Assembly (NCBI GenBank): GCA_016271365.2
Contig: CM057452.1
Location: 827,234,001 to 827,298,000 of the forward strand
DNA length: 64,000 nt
From: Neoceratodus forsteri
Taxonomy: Eukaryota; Chordata; Ceratodontiformes; Ceratodontidae
Reading direction: 5' to 3'
Below the pieces are notes generated by a model. The model was not told the origin of the DNA. It made no database searches and saw nothing but the letters and a program-made list of their open reading frames with translations. This document shows positions 31,901 through 42,439 of this stretch, piece by piece (position 1 is the stretch's first letter; each line of letters starts with the position of its first letter). The position numbers were made by a program, and so were the translations under genes.

Positions 31901-31959
31901 CCCCTGCAGAGATGGTACTGCTGTGTGGGAGTACCCCATTGCTGCAGAATGCACTTGCA

Positions 31960-32440
31960 GCCCTTTATGCTGTTCCTGTTAAAGGGATAGAGTGAGAGCA
32001 TTCCGCCAATTGATTCTCCCCTGAATTGGGTTTCTAAATTGTAGCAGCAGAGCCATCACTAAACAACATATCCCAAGCTTGGAGGGAAGGTGACATAGGT
32101 CTTGGATTCCCAGCGGTTTCCTTCTGAAAGGGTTTTTTTCCCTCTCCTCTATACCAAAGGTCATGATATCCAGTTAGTTGTTATAAAAGCATATTCCCTA
32201 GATTGCATAGGTAAGTTTCCATTGTTGGATGGAGATGGATGGTGGTCCTCCTTTGCTGTTCCCTTTCTCCTTAGGAAGTCATGTTCCCTTGCAATCTAGT
32301 CATTCAGACATATATGAAGGTTGCTACTCATTATCCATTGCCTCTTCTGATGCACGTAAAGGTCCTAAGTACAAGAATACATGATACCTATTTGTTAACC
32401 TTCTGCAATGCTGTCTGTTCTACAGTCTTTTTGGGTCTCC
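31960..32440. other. No recognised feature
   Basis: No motifs. The sequence separates the CR1 from a pair of direct repeats. Confidence 0.35.
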
Positions 32441-32445
32441 TTCCT

Positions 32446-32640
32446 AAGATACCTTTAGCCTTAGGGAATCCTTCCTGTGGCACCTCTAGGGGTGGAAACC
32501 TCCCCCTGGGTTCCTTGCCTTCGGTATCCCTACAGGGTGGTATTCCCAAGGAACCGAGAGGGGAACAGCCACAAAGGTTTATTCAACAATTTGCATAAGC
32601 ACAACACTATACTAAGTTGCATAAGCACATTAAATTGAAA
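32446..32640 (+). repeat. Direct repeat, copy A
   Basis: About 195 bases recur at 32790-32988 in the same order: TCCTTCCTAAGATACCTTTA, GGGAATCCTTCC, CTCTAGGG, GGGTTCCTTGCC, ATCCCTACAGGGTGGTATTC and AAGTTGCATAAGCAC. Offset is about 345 bases. This is either a local tandem duplication or two copies of one element. Confidence 0.8.
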
Positions 32641-32659
32641 AGCTTAGCCTCTGATTCAA

Positions 32660-32750
32660 TGTGCTGAATCAACTAGCCATGCCCCCACCTGACCTATTTA
32701 ATGCAGTCCTTGCTGCTTCAGTCAGAAGCATGTTTTCTTTGCCCCACCAT
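32660..32750 (+). repeat. Pyrimidine-rich interspersed repeat, copy 2
   Basis: Holds CTGAATCAACTAGCCATGCC, CCTGACCTATTTAATGC and TCAGAAGCATGTTTTCTTTG as at 28110-28185. It lies between the two direct repeats. Confidence 0.6.
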
Positions 32751-32789
32751 CCTCCCCTCCTTCTCCAGCAGCTCACCTCTCTTCTTGGG

Positions 32790-32988
32790 ACTCCTTCCTA
32801 AAGTACTTTAGCCTAAGGGAATCCTTCCCATGGCATCTCTAGGGATGGAACCTTCCTCCAGGGTTCCTTGCCTCAGCATCCCTACAGGGTGATATTCCTA
32901 TGAACAGAGAGCTGAATGGCCAAAGATTTACAGTATTCAGCAAGTTGCATAAGCATAACATTATACCAAGTTGTAGTAAGCACACTAA
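32790..32988 (+). repeat. Direct repeat, copy B
   Basis: See copy A at 32446-32640. It ends directly where the Penelope-like coding segment begins, so the repeat could be part of that element's 5' structure. Confidence 0.75.
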
Positions 32989-34312
32989 AGTATATTTTTT
33001 AACTGTGACAGGATGTATATTGGGCAAACAAAAAGAGAACTATGCTTATGTATCTTGGAACATAAATCTGTGATTCACAGAAAGGACTGTACATCCATTC
33101 TTGCCTGACATTTTGTTGAAGCAGGGCACCAGGTTATCTTGCTTGGATTTTATGGCATTGAACCAGTGGAACCTTTATCCAAGGGGCTGATAGAGATCAG
33201 ATGTTGCTTTTAAGGGAAGTCTATTGGACAGGAAGTTTCAGGGCACTGAACAAGGAACACAGAATGAATGAGAAAACTGACTGGCTGTTCTTACTTTGAT
33301 TGTAATCTGAAATTACTGGGATTAATAGTATATTTTGGAGAACGAAATTAGTTACCTTTGGCTCACTTATTGTATAATACAAACTGTCAGTGCTAAAGAT
33401 CTTAAGCAGGCACTTTCTCCTCACAGTAGGGCCATATCAAATATTGTATTAGGAAGATAAAACATTTTTTGTTGTCAGATATTATGTTGTTAAATTGCTT
33501 ATTCCAGCATATTGTTTTCATTTTTCAGCATTTTTATAGACTGCCCTGTACAGTATGACATTAGGTGTTATTGTGAGAAATACAATACTGATCACCATTA
33601 AATGGCAAGTTGACCTTGAGCCTCTGGTGGGCTGACCTCCTGGGACCTGAAATGTAAGTCGAGATTTAAATTAATTAGTGTCTGGATATGACAGCTGTGA
33701 ATAATGTAATGGTGAACAGACACAAAAATGAATGAAAATTATACTTCTGTTATTAAGTTAACCCCTCATTCTGAGTCTCAGGAGGCCGTGAGATGGAACT
33801 TTTTATCTCACCCATGTTCCAAGGTTCCTGACTGTGTGATGTCATGCATGTGCTAATGGTCATGACATTATCATGTTGGGACATCTGATCAATGGCAGCC
33901 TTAAGAGGCATAGGTTGTGACATGCAGCTTGATTAGCACTTAAGACTGCACATTTCCTGAAACATACAGGTTTGTGCATGTTAACTACAAATGTGATTAC
34001 AACTTGTAAAGCCTTTGACAATTTGGTAAGCTGTATTATTTAATATCTGTATTTACTTTTGGAGAATATGGATATTATTAAGTTTTAAATGTATTTTAAG
34101 GTGAAATACTGCTTTTTATTTTAGTGCTACATAACAATTATGTTGAAAATGTGCTTTATATGTTTATAAATAACAGGACCACTACTCTTTATAATGCTGG
34201 CGGGGCCAGCAAAAATGTTTAGAGTAGAAGTTTGATGGCTAAAGCAATTTAATAAACAATTTGATGAAATATTTTATGAAGGCATTCACTGGTGATTCCT
34301 TCATCTGCTGTT
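32989..34312 (+). mobile_element. Penelope-like element: GIY-YIG region and 3' UTR
   Basis: A GIY-YIG coding remnant (32998-33290) is followed by a 1-kb non-coding region that recurs, inverted, at 23190-25935. Conserved blocks include CTTAAGCAGGCACTTTCTCC, CAAGTTGACCTTGAGCCTC, CCATGTTCCAAGGTTCCTG, TGTGTGATGTCATGCATGTG and a hairpin GTGAGATGG...ATCTCAC. The right end near 34312 (CATCTGCTGTTT) agrees with the other copy. Confidence 0.75.
32998..33290 (+). pseudogene. Penelope-like GIY-YIG endonuclease remnant
   Basis: The plus strand encodes RMYIGQTKRELCLCILEHKS (33012-33070), HRKDCTSILA-stop-HFVEAGHQV (33077-33140), then after shifts IEPVEPLSKG, EIRCCF and KFQALNKEHRMNEKTDW. YIGQT followed by an Arg-Leu helix and a Glu-His pair is the GIY-YIG pattern (Tyr, Gly, Arg and Glu being catalytic in the family). 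HFVEAGHQ and the final MNEKTDWLF block are typical of Penelope-like elements rather than of host GIY-YIG repair enzymes. Stops show it is inactive. Confidence 0.75.
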
Positions 34313-34314
34313 TG

Positions 34315-34765
34315 TATTGAATTTCAACCGCCAAAACTTGGACCACATCTCTGACCTCTGTAGGTCCCTCTGCAACTCCTTGCTCTTTACCCTGTCACAG
34401 AGCTTAGTGTAATACTGTATGTGAAGAGACAGATCTTGCCCTGCCTTCTTTTTCCTATATCACTAATGAACATATCGAAATGGACTGGTCCTAGAAGTGA
34501 CCTTGCAGCAGTACATGACCTTCCTGTCCCCTAATTAGACTACGTTTACCACCATCATCTGCTGTCTCCACCAACCAGCTCCCCACTCATCTAAATAGGT
34601 CCTTTACTGTACCAAGATCCTTTAGCTTCTTCAGCAACCTTCTGCATGGCACTGAGACAAATGTCTTGCTGATGTTGAAGTAGAGTAATTCCACTGCTTG
34701 TCCCTTATCTACTGCCCTAGTTACCCAGTCAAAGAATACTATGAACTGGGGATCTGAGCTTTAAG
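34315..34765 (-). pseudogene. CR1 ORF2 RT fragment
   Basis: Minus-strand frames give FDWVTRAVDKGQAVELLYFN (34735-34680), KTFVSVPCRRLLKKLKDLG (motif A region, with ISKTF for SKAFD), a broken motif B near 34520-34490, KLCDRVKSKELQRDLQRSE and WSKFWRLKFNT (34410-34320). It matches residues 1-130 of the CR1 at 30231 in order, but is far more decayed, so it is an older copy. The 3' part is missing where the Penelope-like element ends. Confidence 0.7.
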
Positions 34766-35440
34766 AAAGCATCTAGCTTTTCTTAAAGGTATATATATAT
34801 TTATTTATATTTCTCTTCATACTGAAAGTAGCAGGGTAAGTTGGAAGAAAAAAGAGATTTGCAGGCTGTATTGGGGAACTTCAAAAATTGTCTTTAAAAT
34901 TGCAACAGATGATGTGGGGGAAACTAGCTCAGGAGATTGATCTTGGGCTGAGTAGATTCAGGAACCCAGCAAATCAGGTGTGTAATTGGGGGGTGGAGCT
35001 GACAGAGGCTTAGTGCCTTCTTACAAGAGCACTACAAAAGCACTTCCACTGTAATTTGTTCAGCATGTTTATGGCCCAGTGAATGAGTGGAACACTGAAG
35101 GAGAGGAACAGGTGACTGGTGTCTTAGGCATCAGCAGGCATCAACAGAAAAAAAGCAGGAAAGCAGGGGATCCTACCAACCAAGTAAGTAAGTAAGGTTC
35201 CTACTTACTCCTTATTTAAAGTCACTACTGAAAAGAGCAGAAGGCTAAAGGTAGCCCAAAATTGGGAATAGGAGCAACGCCCTTTCTAGGGTAGGAATAT
35301 AAAGATAGTTAAATAATGCATGGGGGAAGACAAATAGAAGCAAACAAAATAAAGTGGAAAACTGGAAACACCCTATCAGGGGTAAGAGTACAAAAGTATT
35401 TCCAGGTAATACAGGGAGAACTGAAGTTGAGAATACTGGG
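34766..35440. other. No recognised feature; possibly CR1 5' UTR
   Basis: Lies upstream of a plus-strand CR1 ORF1, so some of it may be that element's 5' UTR. Contains a short TA run at 34790-34800 and no motifs. Confidence 0.35.
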
Positions 35441-36405
35441 GGGTGGTAAAATGCAGTAGCTGTGTTGTAGTGGTTTTCAGAGAGACCATCTGGAGACTGT
35501 AGAGCTGCCTTGTCTGCACACAGCTTTCAGGGCTGAGGGAAGAGGTCACTAGACTCCAGGCTGTGTTGGCTAGTATTCTGAGGACCTCTTTCCCCACCCA
35601 GGGGCCACCAAGACTGCCACTGATAGCTCAGACGATGCCAGGAAGGAGGAACAACTGGATTATAGTGGGCACTGGAAGGGTTGGGGGGTGGAGTGGAAGA
35701 AACTTATTCCTCAACTGATACCACAGCATAATTCTTATGCTGCTCTGATGGGGCAAGACTGTGAGGAGTAGGCACCTGTGGTAGTGATCATAGTGGATGT
35801 AGAGACCCTTGATAGTGGAGACCACAAGGAGGGAGATAGGGACCCTGAGAAGGACAAAGAACTTCTGGTGGGGACCAATTGTCAAGGGATAGCTTTAGGA
35901 ATAGAAAAGGGAGGAGAGGCAGGTTAGGTGCTTATACAGTGCCATGGCCTGGAGGGATGGGAAACAGAACCTGAGGATCACTTGAGCAGCAGGATGGAGG
36001 AGAGTTGGATGTCATTGTCCACTTGGGGAATAATGACCTGGTTAGGGACAGGGCTGGGTAGTACTGTACAGAGGGAGTTTGGTGAACTAGGAGGGACTTA
36101 GGTAGCTCACCCAGTGCGTTTTGCTTTGGTGATGTCTGTCTATGACAGGAGATGAGAGGGATCGCTGCACAAGGAGCTTCATCTAATGGCTAAATGAATG
36201 GTGCACTAAGGAGGGTTTTGGTTACATTGGGGACTGGGGACCGAGGTTGGAGGATATGGTCTATACATGAGTTTTAGCTTGCATCTATCCAGGAGGGGAA
36301 CCACAGTCCTCACTGGAGGTTTTATAAGTTTCTGCAATGAACATTTAAAATAGCTGAGGGAGTGGCAGAATTGAGTGAGGCAGAACTTATTATTACTGAG
36401 AAACA
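35440..36405 (+). pseudogene. CR1-type LINE ORF1 remnant
   Basis: The plus strand gives, in several frames, QCSSCGVVVFRETIWRL (35454-35505), CLVCTQLSGLREEVTRLQA (35510-35565), NNWIIVGTGRV (35652-35685), CLYSAMAWRDGKQNLRIT (35928-35985), IVHLGNNDLVRDRAG (36014-36055) and EGFGYIGDWGP (36213-36240). This follows the preserved ORF1 at 53262-54185 throughout: Cys-pair motif, short coiled coil, then SGNH-type esterase blocks. The GDS block is corrupted (VGTNC for VGDSI). At least six frameshifts or stops. No ORF2 follows, so it is truncated on the right as well. Confidence 0.8.
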
Positions 36406-36619
36406 TAGCATTATGAAGTATTTACCTTTACTGTAGCTTATTTTTTGGGTAGAGCAATTTAAAACTCAGTTGTAGTGTTTATGAGGACAGATTTATGCTT
36501 TTCAAATTAATGAGAGCTTATATGATTGAATAAGCAATTTTATTTTGGTTTATTTTTACAACCAACTTAATTGATGTGAAATTCATGATAATCAGCTTGG
36601 ACAATAAAAAGCTGAAGAA

Positions 36620-38560
36620 CTGTAAGTTAGCAACAGGACGTATATTAATGAAAAAACAGCAAATACAAAAAAAACCAACAAAAAACACTTCCTGTCTGGG
36701 TCATGAGTCACTAAACTGAGATGTATTATATATGTATCTAAATATATTATACCTATAATGTTCATCCTATTTTCCTGATTCCCATTTCAGAAGGTAAAAT
36801 CTTCTTGCCCCATTGGTTCATTTTAGAGATAGCACTGTGAAGTCTAATGCAAGTACTATGAGGATACACCAATGTGATCTCTTAAAAAAGTGAATCTTTC
36901 AAAAGCCCACAGATTGATTCTTTATCAAAAAGACGCTTTGAAATTGAAATTAGAGATTTTGGGGTTATTATTAAAGGAAAGGTCAGAAAACTACAGGACT
37001 CCCACTTGATGAGATATTGTTTGTTTTTTAAATAGGGGAGATGCTATCACAAGAAACATGAAACCCTTTTGAGGTCACACAGGATATCTGTAAAAATGAA
37101 TTAAGTAAGTAATAATACCCAACAGGATGGGTGTTATTGGGATATAATGGACTGTCCAGGGCCATAATGAGGCCTGCGCTGCAGGCGGAGGGCCTTATAG
37201 CTCCTGGAAGGTCCATTATATCCCATAACGCCCACCCTGGAGGGTATTATTACACTTAGAAAATGGGCACTGTTAAAAAAAAAAAGAAAAAGTGTATTAA
37301 AAAATTGTTAATGAAAAATAGTAAAGAAAAATAGCAAGAATAGGTTTAAAATAGTCCCTCCACCTGCATTGCAGAGAAGGATTTATGTCCTACTCGAGAC
37401 CCTGTAGTAAAGCTTGCTCCCACGAGCTGGCTATAAGCAGTTACTGTCTCTTTAGGCCTCCCCATCAGTCGTGCTTATGTAACAGTGTTTCTCTCACTTG
37501 GTAAAATATTTGTTTTTGTAAGTATCTTTTTTATCCTGTGCACTCGGAGTGTTTAACAGTAGGGCGCTGTCAGTATTGCTGCGTGATTTGAACACTGTGC
37601 ATGGTCGTAGAAGGCAGTTATTTTTCTGGCTGCATGTCCCATGAAGTAAGTTATGGGGAAGATATTGCTGTAGTATGGACACTTTGTGGGACAGTTAGAG
37701 CCTGTTTATGGAGCAGTGCTTTTGAACAGAGTCAGTGGTAGTTCTGGTACCGGTAACATACATGAGAGGAGTGGGACAATCATGGCTTTCTGTCACGTGA
37801 GACTGACGCTCCATCTGTGGTATAGAAAATCAGGAAAGTCCTGCTGCTTTCACTGACAGGTGCTGGCACCATCATGGGTTTGTTTTGCCATGAATTTAAC
37901 TTGTGTAGTTCAACAGTTTTTTTTTTTAATTACTGCAGCATGGTTAGATATTGTGAAGATAGTGGCATGTGGAAAATATGGAGAGAGATGAATGCAGGCA
38001 TCAGTTATGGGCATGGCTTGCTTAGTGAGCGAGAACAAAAATGGTGGTTGTAAGTTTCAGAATTCTGGAAGCAAAGAATACCCTTGGTAATAGGGCACGA
38101 ATTGATGCTTGTTTTGAACTGGGCCGTTGTTGAAAAATAACAGCCAGGTGGCAGGCTGTTTCAGCCAATTAGATGTGAATTTCACTTTTACCCGTTATCT
38201 AAATAGTATTTTATACTGATAAAGCACAACACAATAATGTTGTATGCCAAATATTGTGGAAGGAGCAAAATATACTTCTTCATTCAGACCAACATGGCTG
38301 GACTGTGTTCAATGTTACAATCCAGATTATCTAATTCTGGAGCAAGTCATTTGTCCTGTTGTCACCCCTTTCAATTATGAGCTGAATTAAAACCTAATGA
38401 ACCCGATGGGGCAAGAGGATTTTATTTTCTGAAATGGGAATCAGGAAAACGGAACATAATATATAATTGTAAGTATTGCATCTAGCAATACATGTCAATA
38501 AAAAAATACAAGAAAAAGCACTTCTTGCCTGGGTCATGAGTCACTAAACTGAGATATCCT
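36620..38560. mobile_element. Candidate element bounded by inverted repeats
   Basis: The block CCTGATTCCCATTTCAGAAG, ..., CTTCTTGCCCCATTGGTTCA at 36776-36823 recurs inverted at 38396-38446 (TGAACCCGATGGGGCAAGAG ... TTTTCTGAAATGGGAATCAG). Just outside, CACTTCCTGTCTGGGTCATG, AGTCACTAAACTGAG (36689-36722) recurs in direct orientation at 38518-38552. The 1.65-kb interior has no coding motif. It may be an old DNA element, or two copies of one repeat in opposite orientation. No target duplication found. Confidence 0.45.
37109..37253. mobile_element. 145-bp palindromic MITE
   Basis: GTAATAATACCC at 37109-37120 pairs exactly with GGGTATTATTAC at 37242-37253. Inward, GATATAATGGACTGTCCAGG pairs with CCTGGAAGGTCCATTATATC. 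The whole element is one hairpin with a short GC-rich loop near 37175-37190. It is small and fairly well kept, so probably one of the younger insertions. A flanking TTA or TA duplication is possible but not clear. Confidence 0.8.
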
Positions 38561-38834
38561 ATAGTGTATTGCATCAGTATCTTGGATGTTTGCTTTCTGG
38601 ACTTTATTCCTACTCCAAGCTTTTACTTCCTCTGAGTAAGTTTGATTGGTATGATAGCATGGTATGATAGTACAGCACCTTGTTCAACTGTATTTTATGC
38701 GTTGCAGGTCATCAGTGTCTTGGGGATGGGGGTTTGAGGAGGTCTCTTCAACCAATCAGCTGATGAAGTATAGGAACATAGTTTAAATTCTCATACTTAA
38801 AAATCATAAGACTGATATTCAAAATGATATGGTG

Positions 38835-38990
38835 TGTTTGCTTTTATTGTTATCTAAATTTATTTACCAAAGATCTCTGAAACTCAGACCTGGTCAGGGT
38901 CATGAAGTCATCTATTGGCCATGACAGGATTCGAATCTGGGTCTATTGTACTAACTTATATTCCCTTAATGTTATCATTATGAGTACTTT
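38835..38990 (+). mobile_element. MIR-like SINE / L2-end fragment
   Basis: Contains CAGACCTGGTCAGGGTCATG, AAGTCATCTATTGGCC and ACAGGATTCGAATCTGGGTC, then CTAACTTATATTCCC. This is the MIR-type 3' order (CAGGGTCAC, GGATTCGAACCCGGGTC, CTATACT). Confidence 0.6.
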
Positions 38991-39369
38991 TTATTTTTAT
39001 TTTTTTTTTTTTGCTTCATGTGTGACTGGGAGAAGCAATTTGTCAACACTTAACAAGCACTTGTCAATGCCAAATGTTTGATTGCTTTTATGTGCTGTGT
39101 AGCTGCTGTGTATAGATAGCACAGAGGCAAACATTAAGAAATTAATAACAAGAGTGAAATTGTCTACATTGACATAGTTTTTTTAATGTATTTTCCTTTT
39201 TGTGCTCATGAAATTGTATCCTTATTCATGAAGATCCCTTTAAAAATGGAACAAACAAAATAACCAAGCTGCCCAGATGACTTCCTGAGCTCAACCCTGA
39301 ATTTGAGTCACTGGCAAGGGAACAGAACCCATTATCTGCTGGACCAAAGGCTGGCCCAGTACTCATTTC

Positions 39370-39590
39370 TTCATAACTAATTGTTTTTTGACCTTAGACC
39401 CTAAATTTTCAACACAGTCTTTTTCAGACCTCCAATCTGAACATGACAGGTGTCATGTAAAAAAATACTGCCTGAAATGTAATTTTGTGCCACACATCTG
39501 AAAACATGTTTTAGCCAGGATTTTTAAATGACACCTCTCCCATTCATGAGGTGGTGTGAAAAATGACTATGTTGAAAAGTCGGCTCAAAC
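39370..39590. repeat. AT-rich foldback-type repeat
   Basis: CTAAATTTTCAACACAGTCT near 39405 pairs with GACTATGTTGAAAA near 39562, and CAGACCTCC region with GAGGTGGTGTG near 39550, making an imperfect palindrome of about 200 bases. Same family as 5991-6780 and 41470-41770. It abuts the CR1 3' end at 39593. Confidence 0.6.
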
Positions 39591-39592
39591 TA

Positions 39593-41445
39593 CATAGAAA
39601 CATAGAAACATAGACTTCGACAGCAGATAAGGACTGCTTGGCCCACCTAGTCTGCCCATTTCCCTACATACAGGATAAGCTGCAGATCCTATTTAACCAA
39701 CAGCCTATTTCTTACTACCCCTTAAAAATTGCCTTATATCTGTCTCATGCAATCTTGAATTCTCCCACAGTTTTAGATCCCATAACCTCCTCAGGAAGGC
39801 TGTTCCATGCGTCCACTACCCTCTCTGTGAAAAAATACTTCCTCACATTACCCTGAGCCATCCGCCCTCTGTCTTCAAATTGCATCCTCTTGTTCTTGCA
39901 CATCTCTTTTTCTGAAAGATGCTACCCTCTTGGACTTTGTTGATTCCACTGAGGTACTTAAAAGTTTTTATCATGTCACCCCTTCCCTCCTTTCCTCAAG
40001 GGTATACATATTAAGCTCCTTTAGTCTCTCCTCATATGGCTTCTCTTGCAGACCCTGCTCCATTGTAGTTGCCTTCTCTGACTGCATCCATCCTGTTTCT
40101 GTCCTAGCAGAGAAGGGGTTTCCAGAACTGGACACAGTACTCAAGATGGGGAGTCACTAACTATCTGTAGGGGATAAAACTTCCTGTTTTCTGCTGGTGA
40201 TGCTCTCCCTATACATCCCAGTATCCCCCAGCCCTCCTACCGCCTTCTCACATTGCTTGCCAATCTTAAGGTCATCTGATATGATTACCCCAGGTCCTTT
40301 TCCATTTGTGTTGTTGTTACTACCTCCCCCAATGTGTAATCTTCCCTGGTTTTTTGTTTCCTAGGTGCAATATTTGCACTTTTTGCATTGAATCCAAGCT
40401 GACATACTTCTGACCATTCCTCCAACCTTGCCAAGTCCCTTCTCATCCTTTCCATGCCTCCTTGTGTACCACCCTTTACAGATCATTGTGCCATCTGCAA
40501 AGAGGCATACTTTTCCTTCCAGTCCCTCTGCAATGTCACTTATAAAGACATTAAAAAGGACTGTACCAGTACTGAACCCTGTGTTACCCCACTAGTAACC
40601 CCTCTTTCTTCAGAGTGGACTCCATTTACAATTACCTTCTGTGTCCTTTGTTCAGCCAATATTTTACCCAGGCTACCACCCTGGGACCCACTTCCAGGCT
40701 GGTTAATTTGACTGTTAATCTTTTGTGTGGGACTGTGTCAAATGCCTTGCTAAAATCTAGGTAGGCCATGTCCACAGCCCCTCTCTGGTCTACTACTTTG
40801 GTCACCCAGTCAAAGAAATCAATTAGATTCATCTGACATGACCTTCCCGCTGTGAACCCATGCTGCCTTGGTTCCTGTGCCCCACTGTCCTCTAGGTACT
40901 CAACAATTCTTTCCTTCAGAAGTGATTCCATCACTTTCCCTACCACAGAGGTCAAACTGACAGGTCTGTAGTTTCCTGCCTCTGTCTTGCTTCCACTTTT
41001 GTGAAGGGGAATTACATCCACCTTCCTCCAGTCCTTGGGTACCACAGCATCCTCCCATGATTTGTTAAAAAGGGTAGTCAGTGGTGTCACCAGTTCTTTC
41101 CTTAATTCTTTTAGAATTCTGGGGTGAATTCCATCAGGCCCCATTGCTTTGTCCACCTTCAGTTTTAGGGGTTCTTTCAGAACCCTTTCTTCTGTGAAAG
41201 GACTGGGATCAACCCCTTATCCAGAGTGCTTCTGTTAATTGGATTAGGCACCTCCCCTCCTCCTCTTTTGTGAATACTGAGCAGAACTATTCGTTCAGTA
41301 TCCCTGCTTTTCACTGTCTCTCTCTGCCCACCCACTGTTCATTCTATTCAGTCTCACTATCCCTCCCTTTGTCTTTCTATGCTCCCTGATACACCTATAA
41401 AAGGTTTTATCCCCCTTCTTAGCCGAGTTGGCTATCTTTTCCATG
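39593..41445 (-). mobile_element. CR1-type LINE, 5'-truncated (subfamily of the 50-kb copy)
   Basis: The minus strand ends at the 3' side in GGCAGACTAGGTGGGCCAAG, CAGTCCTTATCTGCTG and a TCTATGTTTCTATG tail. It follows the CR1 at 50205-54200 closely along its whole length, and the match stops at about 41441 (after GATAGCCAACTCGGC in sense order reversed). Length about 1.85 kb. It separates two foldback-type repeats. Confidence 0.88.
39640..41420 (-). pseudogene. CR1 ORF2 remnant, RT and C-terminus
   Basis: A 174-codon frame (41156-40632) gives AMGPDGIHPRILKELRKELV, NKSWEDAVVPKDWRKVDVIP, NYRPVSLTSVVGKVMESLLK, QEPRQHGFTAGRSCQMNLID, FFDWVTKVVDQRGAVDMAYL and DFSKAFDTVPHKRLTVKLTS: RT blocks 0 to motif A, uninterrupted. 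Downstream, motif B (near 40600-40565) and the FADD motif (near 40500-40485) are damaged by small deletions, and the post-RT blocks (near 40300-39640) read only in pieces. Upstream text at 41300-41165 has YSVFTKEE-like and FTEERVLKEP. It is defective. Confidence 0.85.
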
Positions 41446-41449
41446 AAAA

Positions 41450-41775
41450 TTACTAAAGCTATGTGTGAACATTGAACATTTTCAACATACCTTCATAACA
41501 GTGGTGTTTTTTTTAAGATTTTGACCCCACATTTTCAACATAGTCTTTTTATGACCCCACTTGATGAACCTGGTAGGTGGAATTTTTCAAATCCTGCCCA
41601 AAAGGTGATTTTAAAGAGTGACTACAAAATCACCTTTGGGGTCAGATATTAAAAATGTACTCTACCTTGTCCATGAGGTGGGGTCAAAAAAGGTCATGTT
41701 GAAAATTTGGTGAAAAAGTATAAAAAAATGACAAAGTTATGAGTACAAATTCAAAACGCACTGAAAATACATTGA
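41450..41775. repeat. AT-rich foldback-type repeat
   Basis: GATTTTGACCCCACATTTTC, AACATAGTCTTTTTATGACC at 41516-41555 pairs with GGTCAAAAAAGGTCATGTTG, AAAATTTGG at 41683-41712. A nested palindrome AAGGTGATTTTAAAG/CAAAATCACCTTTGG lies in the middle (41601-41640). Non-coding. Confidence 0.65.
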
Positions 41776-41929
41776 CAGCACTTACCTTTTTTTTCTTGCT
41801 TTGTCCATTTTCTCCCTTTCCCTTCTTCCTGGTAGCACTAATTCAGACACATGACTCACAGTTTATGTAGGGAGGCCTCATCACTGGTTGGGGTTTTTGT
41901 GTCAGGTGGAAGTGCCAGGGCAATGTGAG

Positions 41930-42435
41930 AGATCTGCATCCATGGGGGGTGTTGTATAACTGGGAAAATGCAGGGCTGCAGGAGGGATAAGAAGTAGTGG
42001 GAGGGAGTGTGACTAGAAAACGATAAGGTGGTGTTTGACTGAGGAACAGGAGGGCTCAACATCAGCCAGAGTGTGTTGTGCAACCAGGGAATGGGAGTGA
42101 TCAGTGGATGGTGTGCAACTGGAGAATGGGAGGGATTGTGTGACCAAGGAACAAGAGGGATCAGCAGTAATGAGAGGGTGTTGTGTGACCAGGAATAGGA
42201 GGGATCAGCAGCAGGAGGTGTAGAACCAGGGAACAGGAGGTGTTTGTGTGACTGGGAAATGAAAGGTTTCAGCAGCAGGGAGAGGGTATTGTGTGATTGG
42301 GGGATGGGAGAGATCAGCAGCAGTGGGAGGGTGTTGTGTGACTGGGGAACAGGAGGGTATTGTACAACTTGGGATTGGGAGGTATCAGCAACAGCGGGAG
42401 TGTGTTATGTGATTGACAAAAAGGAGGTCTGACAG
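41930..42435 (+). repeat. Degenerate minisatellite, about 45-60 bp unit
   Basis: Units of the type GGATCAGCAGCAGTGGGAGG, GTGTTGTGTGACTGGGGAAC, AGGAG recur at least eight times with variable length. The plus frame at 42244-42432 shows the repeated words RVLCDWGM, RVLCDWGT, which reflects the tandem structure. Not a gene. Confidence 0.85.
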
Positions 42436-42439
42436 GGAG

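Larger units (their letters stand above)
30140..31915 (-). mobile_element. CR1-type LINE, 5'-truncated
   Basis: The minus strand carries the 3' 1.8 kb of a CR1. Its 3' end reads GGCAGACTGGGTGGGCATAG, TCTTATCTGCC, then TATGTATCTATGTATCTATG, the microsatellite tail of CR1-like elements. Similarity to other copies stops at about 31915, typical of incomplete reverse transcription. It differs from the 39- and 50-kb copies by about a fifth of its residues and so is a sister subfamily. Confidence 0.88.

Noticed and set aside
32446..32988. Direct repeats as retroviral LTRs
   Set aside because: They are only 345 bases apart, lack TG...CA ends and enclose no coding sequence.
32998..33290. GIY-YIG domain as a host repair nuclease
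   Set aside because: HFVEAGH and MNEKTDW-type text, stop codons and a repeated non-coding 3' region point to a Penelope-like element.
42244..42432. Repeat protein with RVLCDWG units
   Set aside because: The units follow the minisatellite at 41930-42435.
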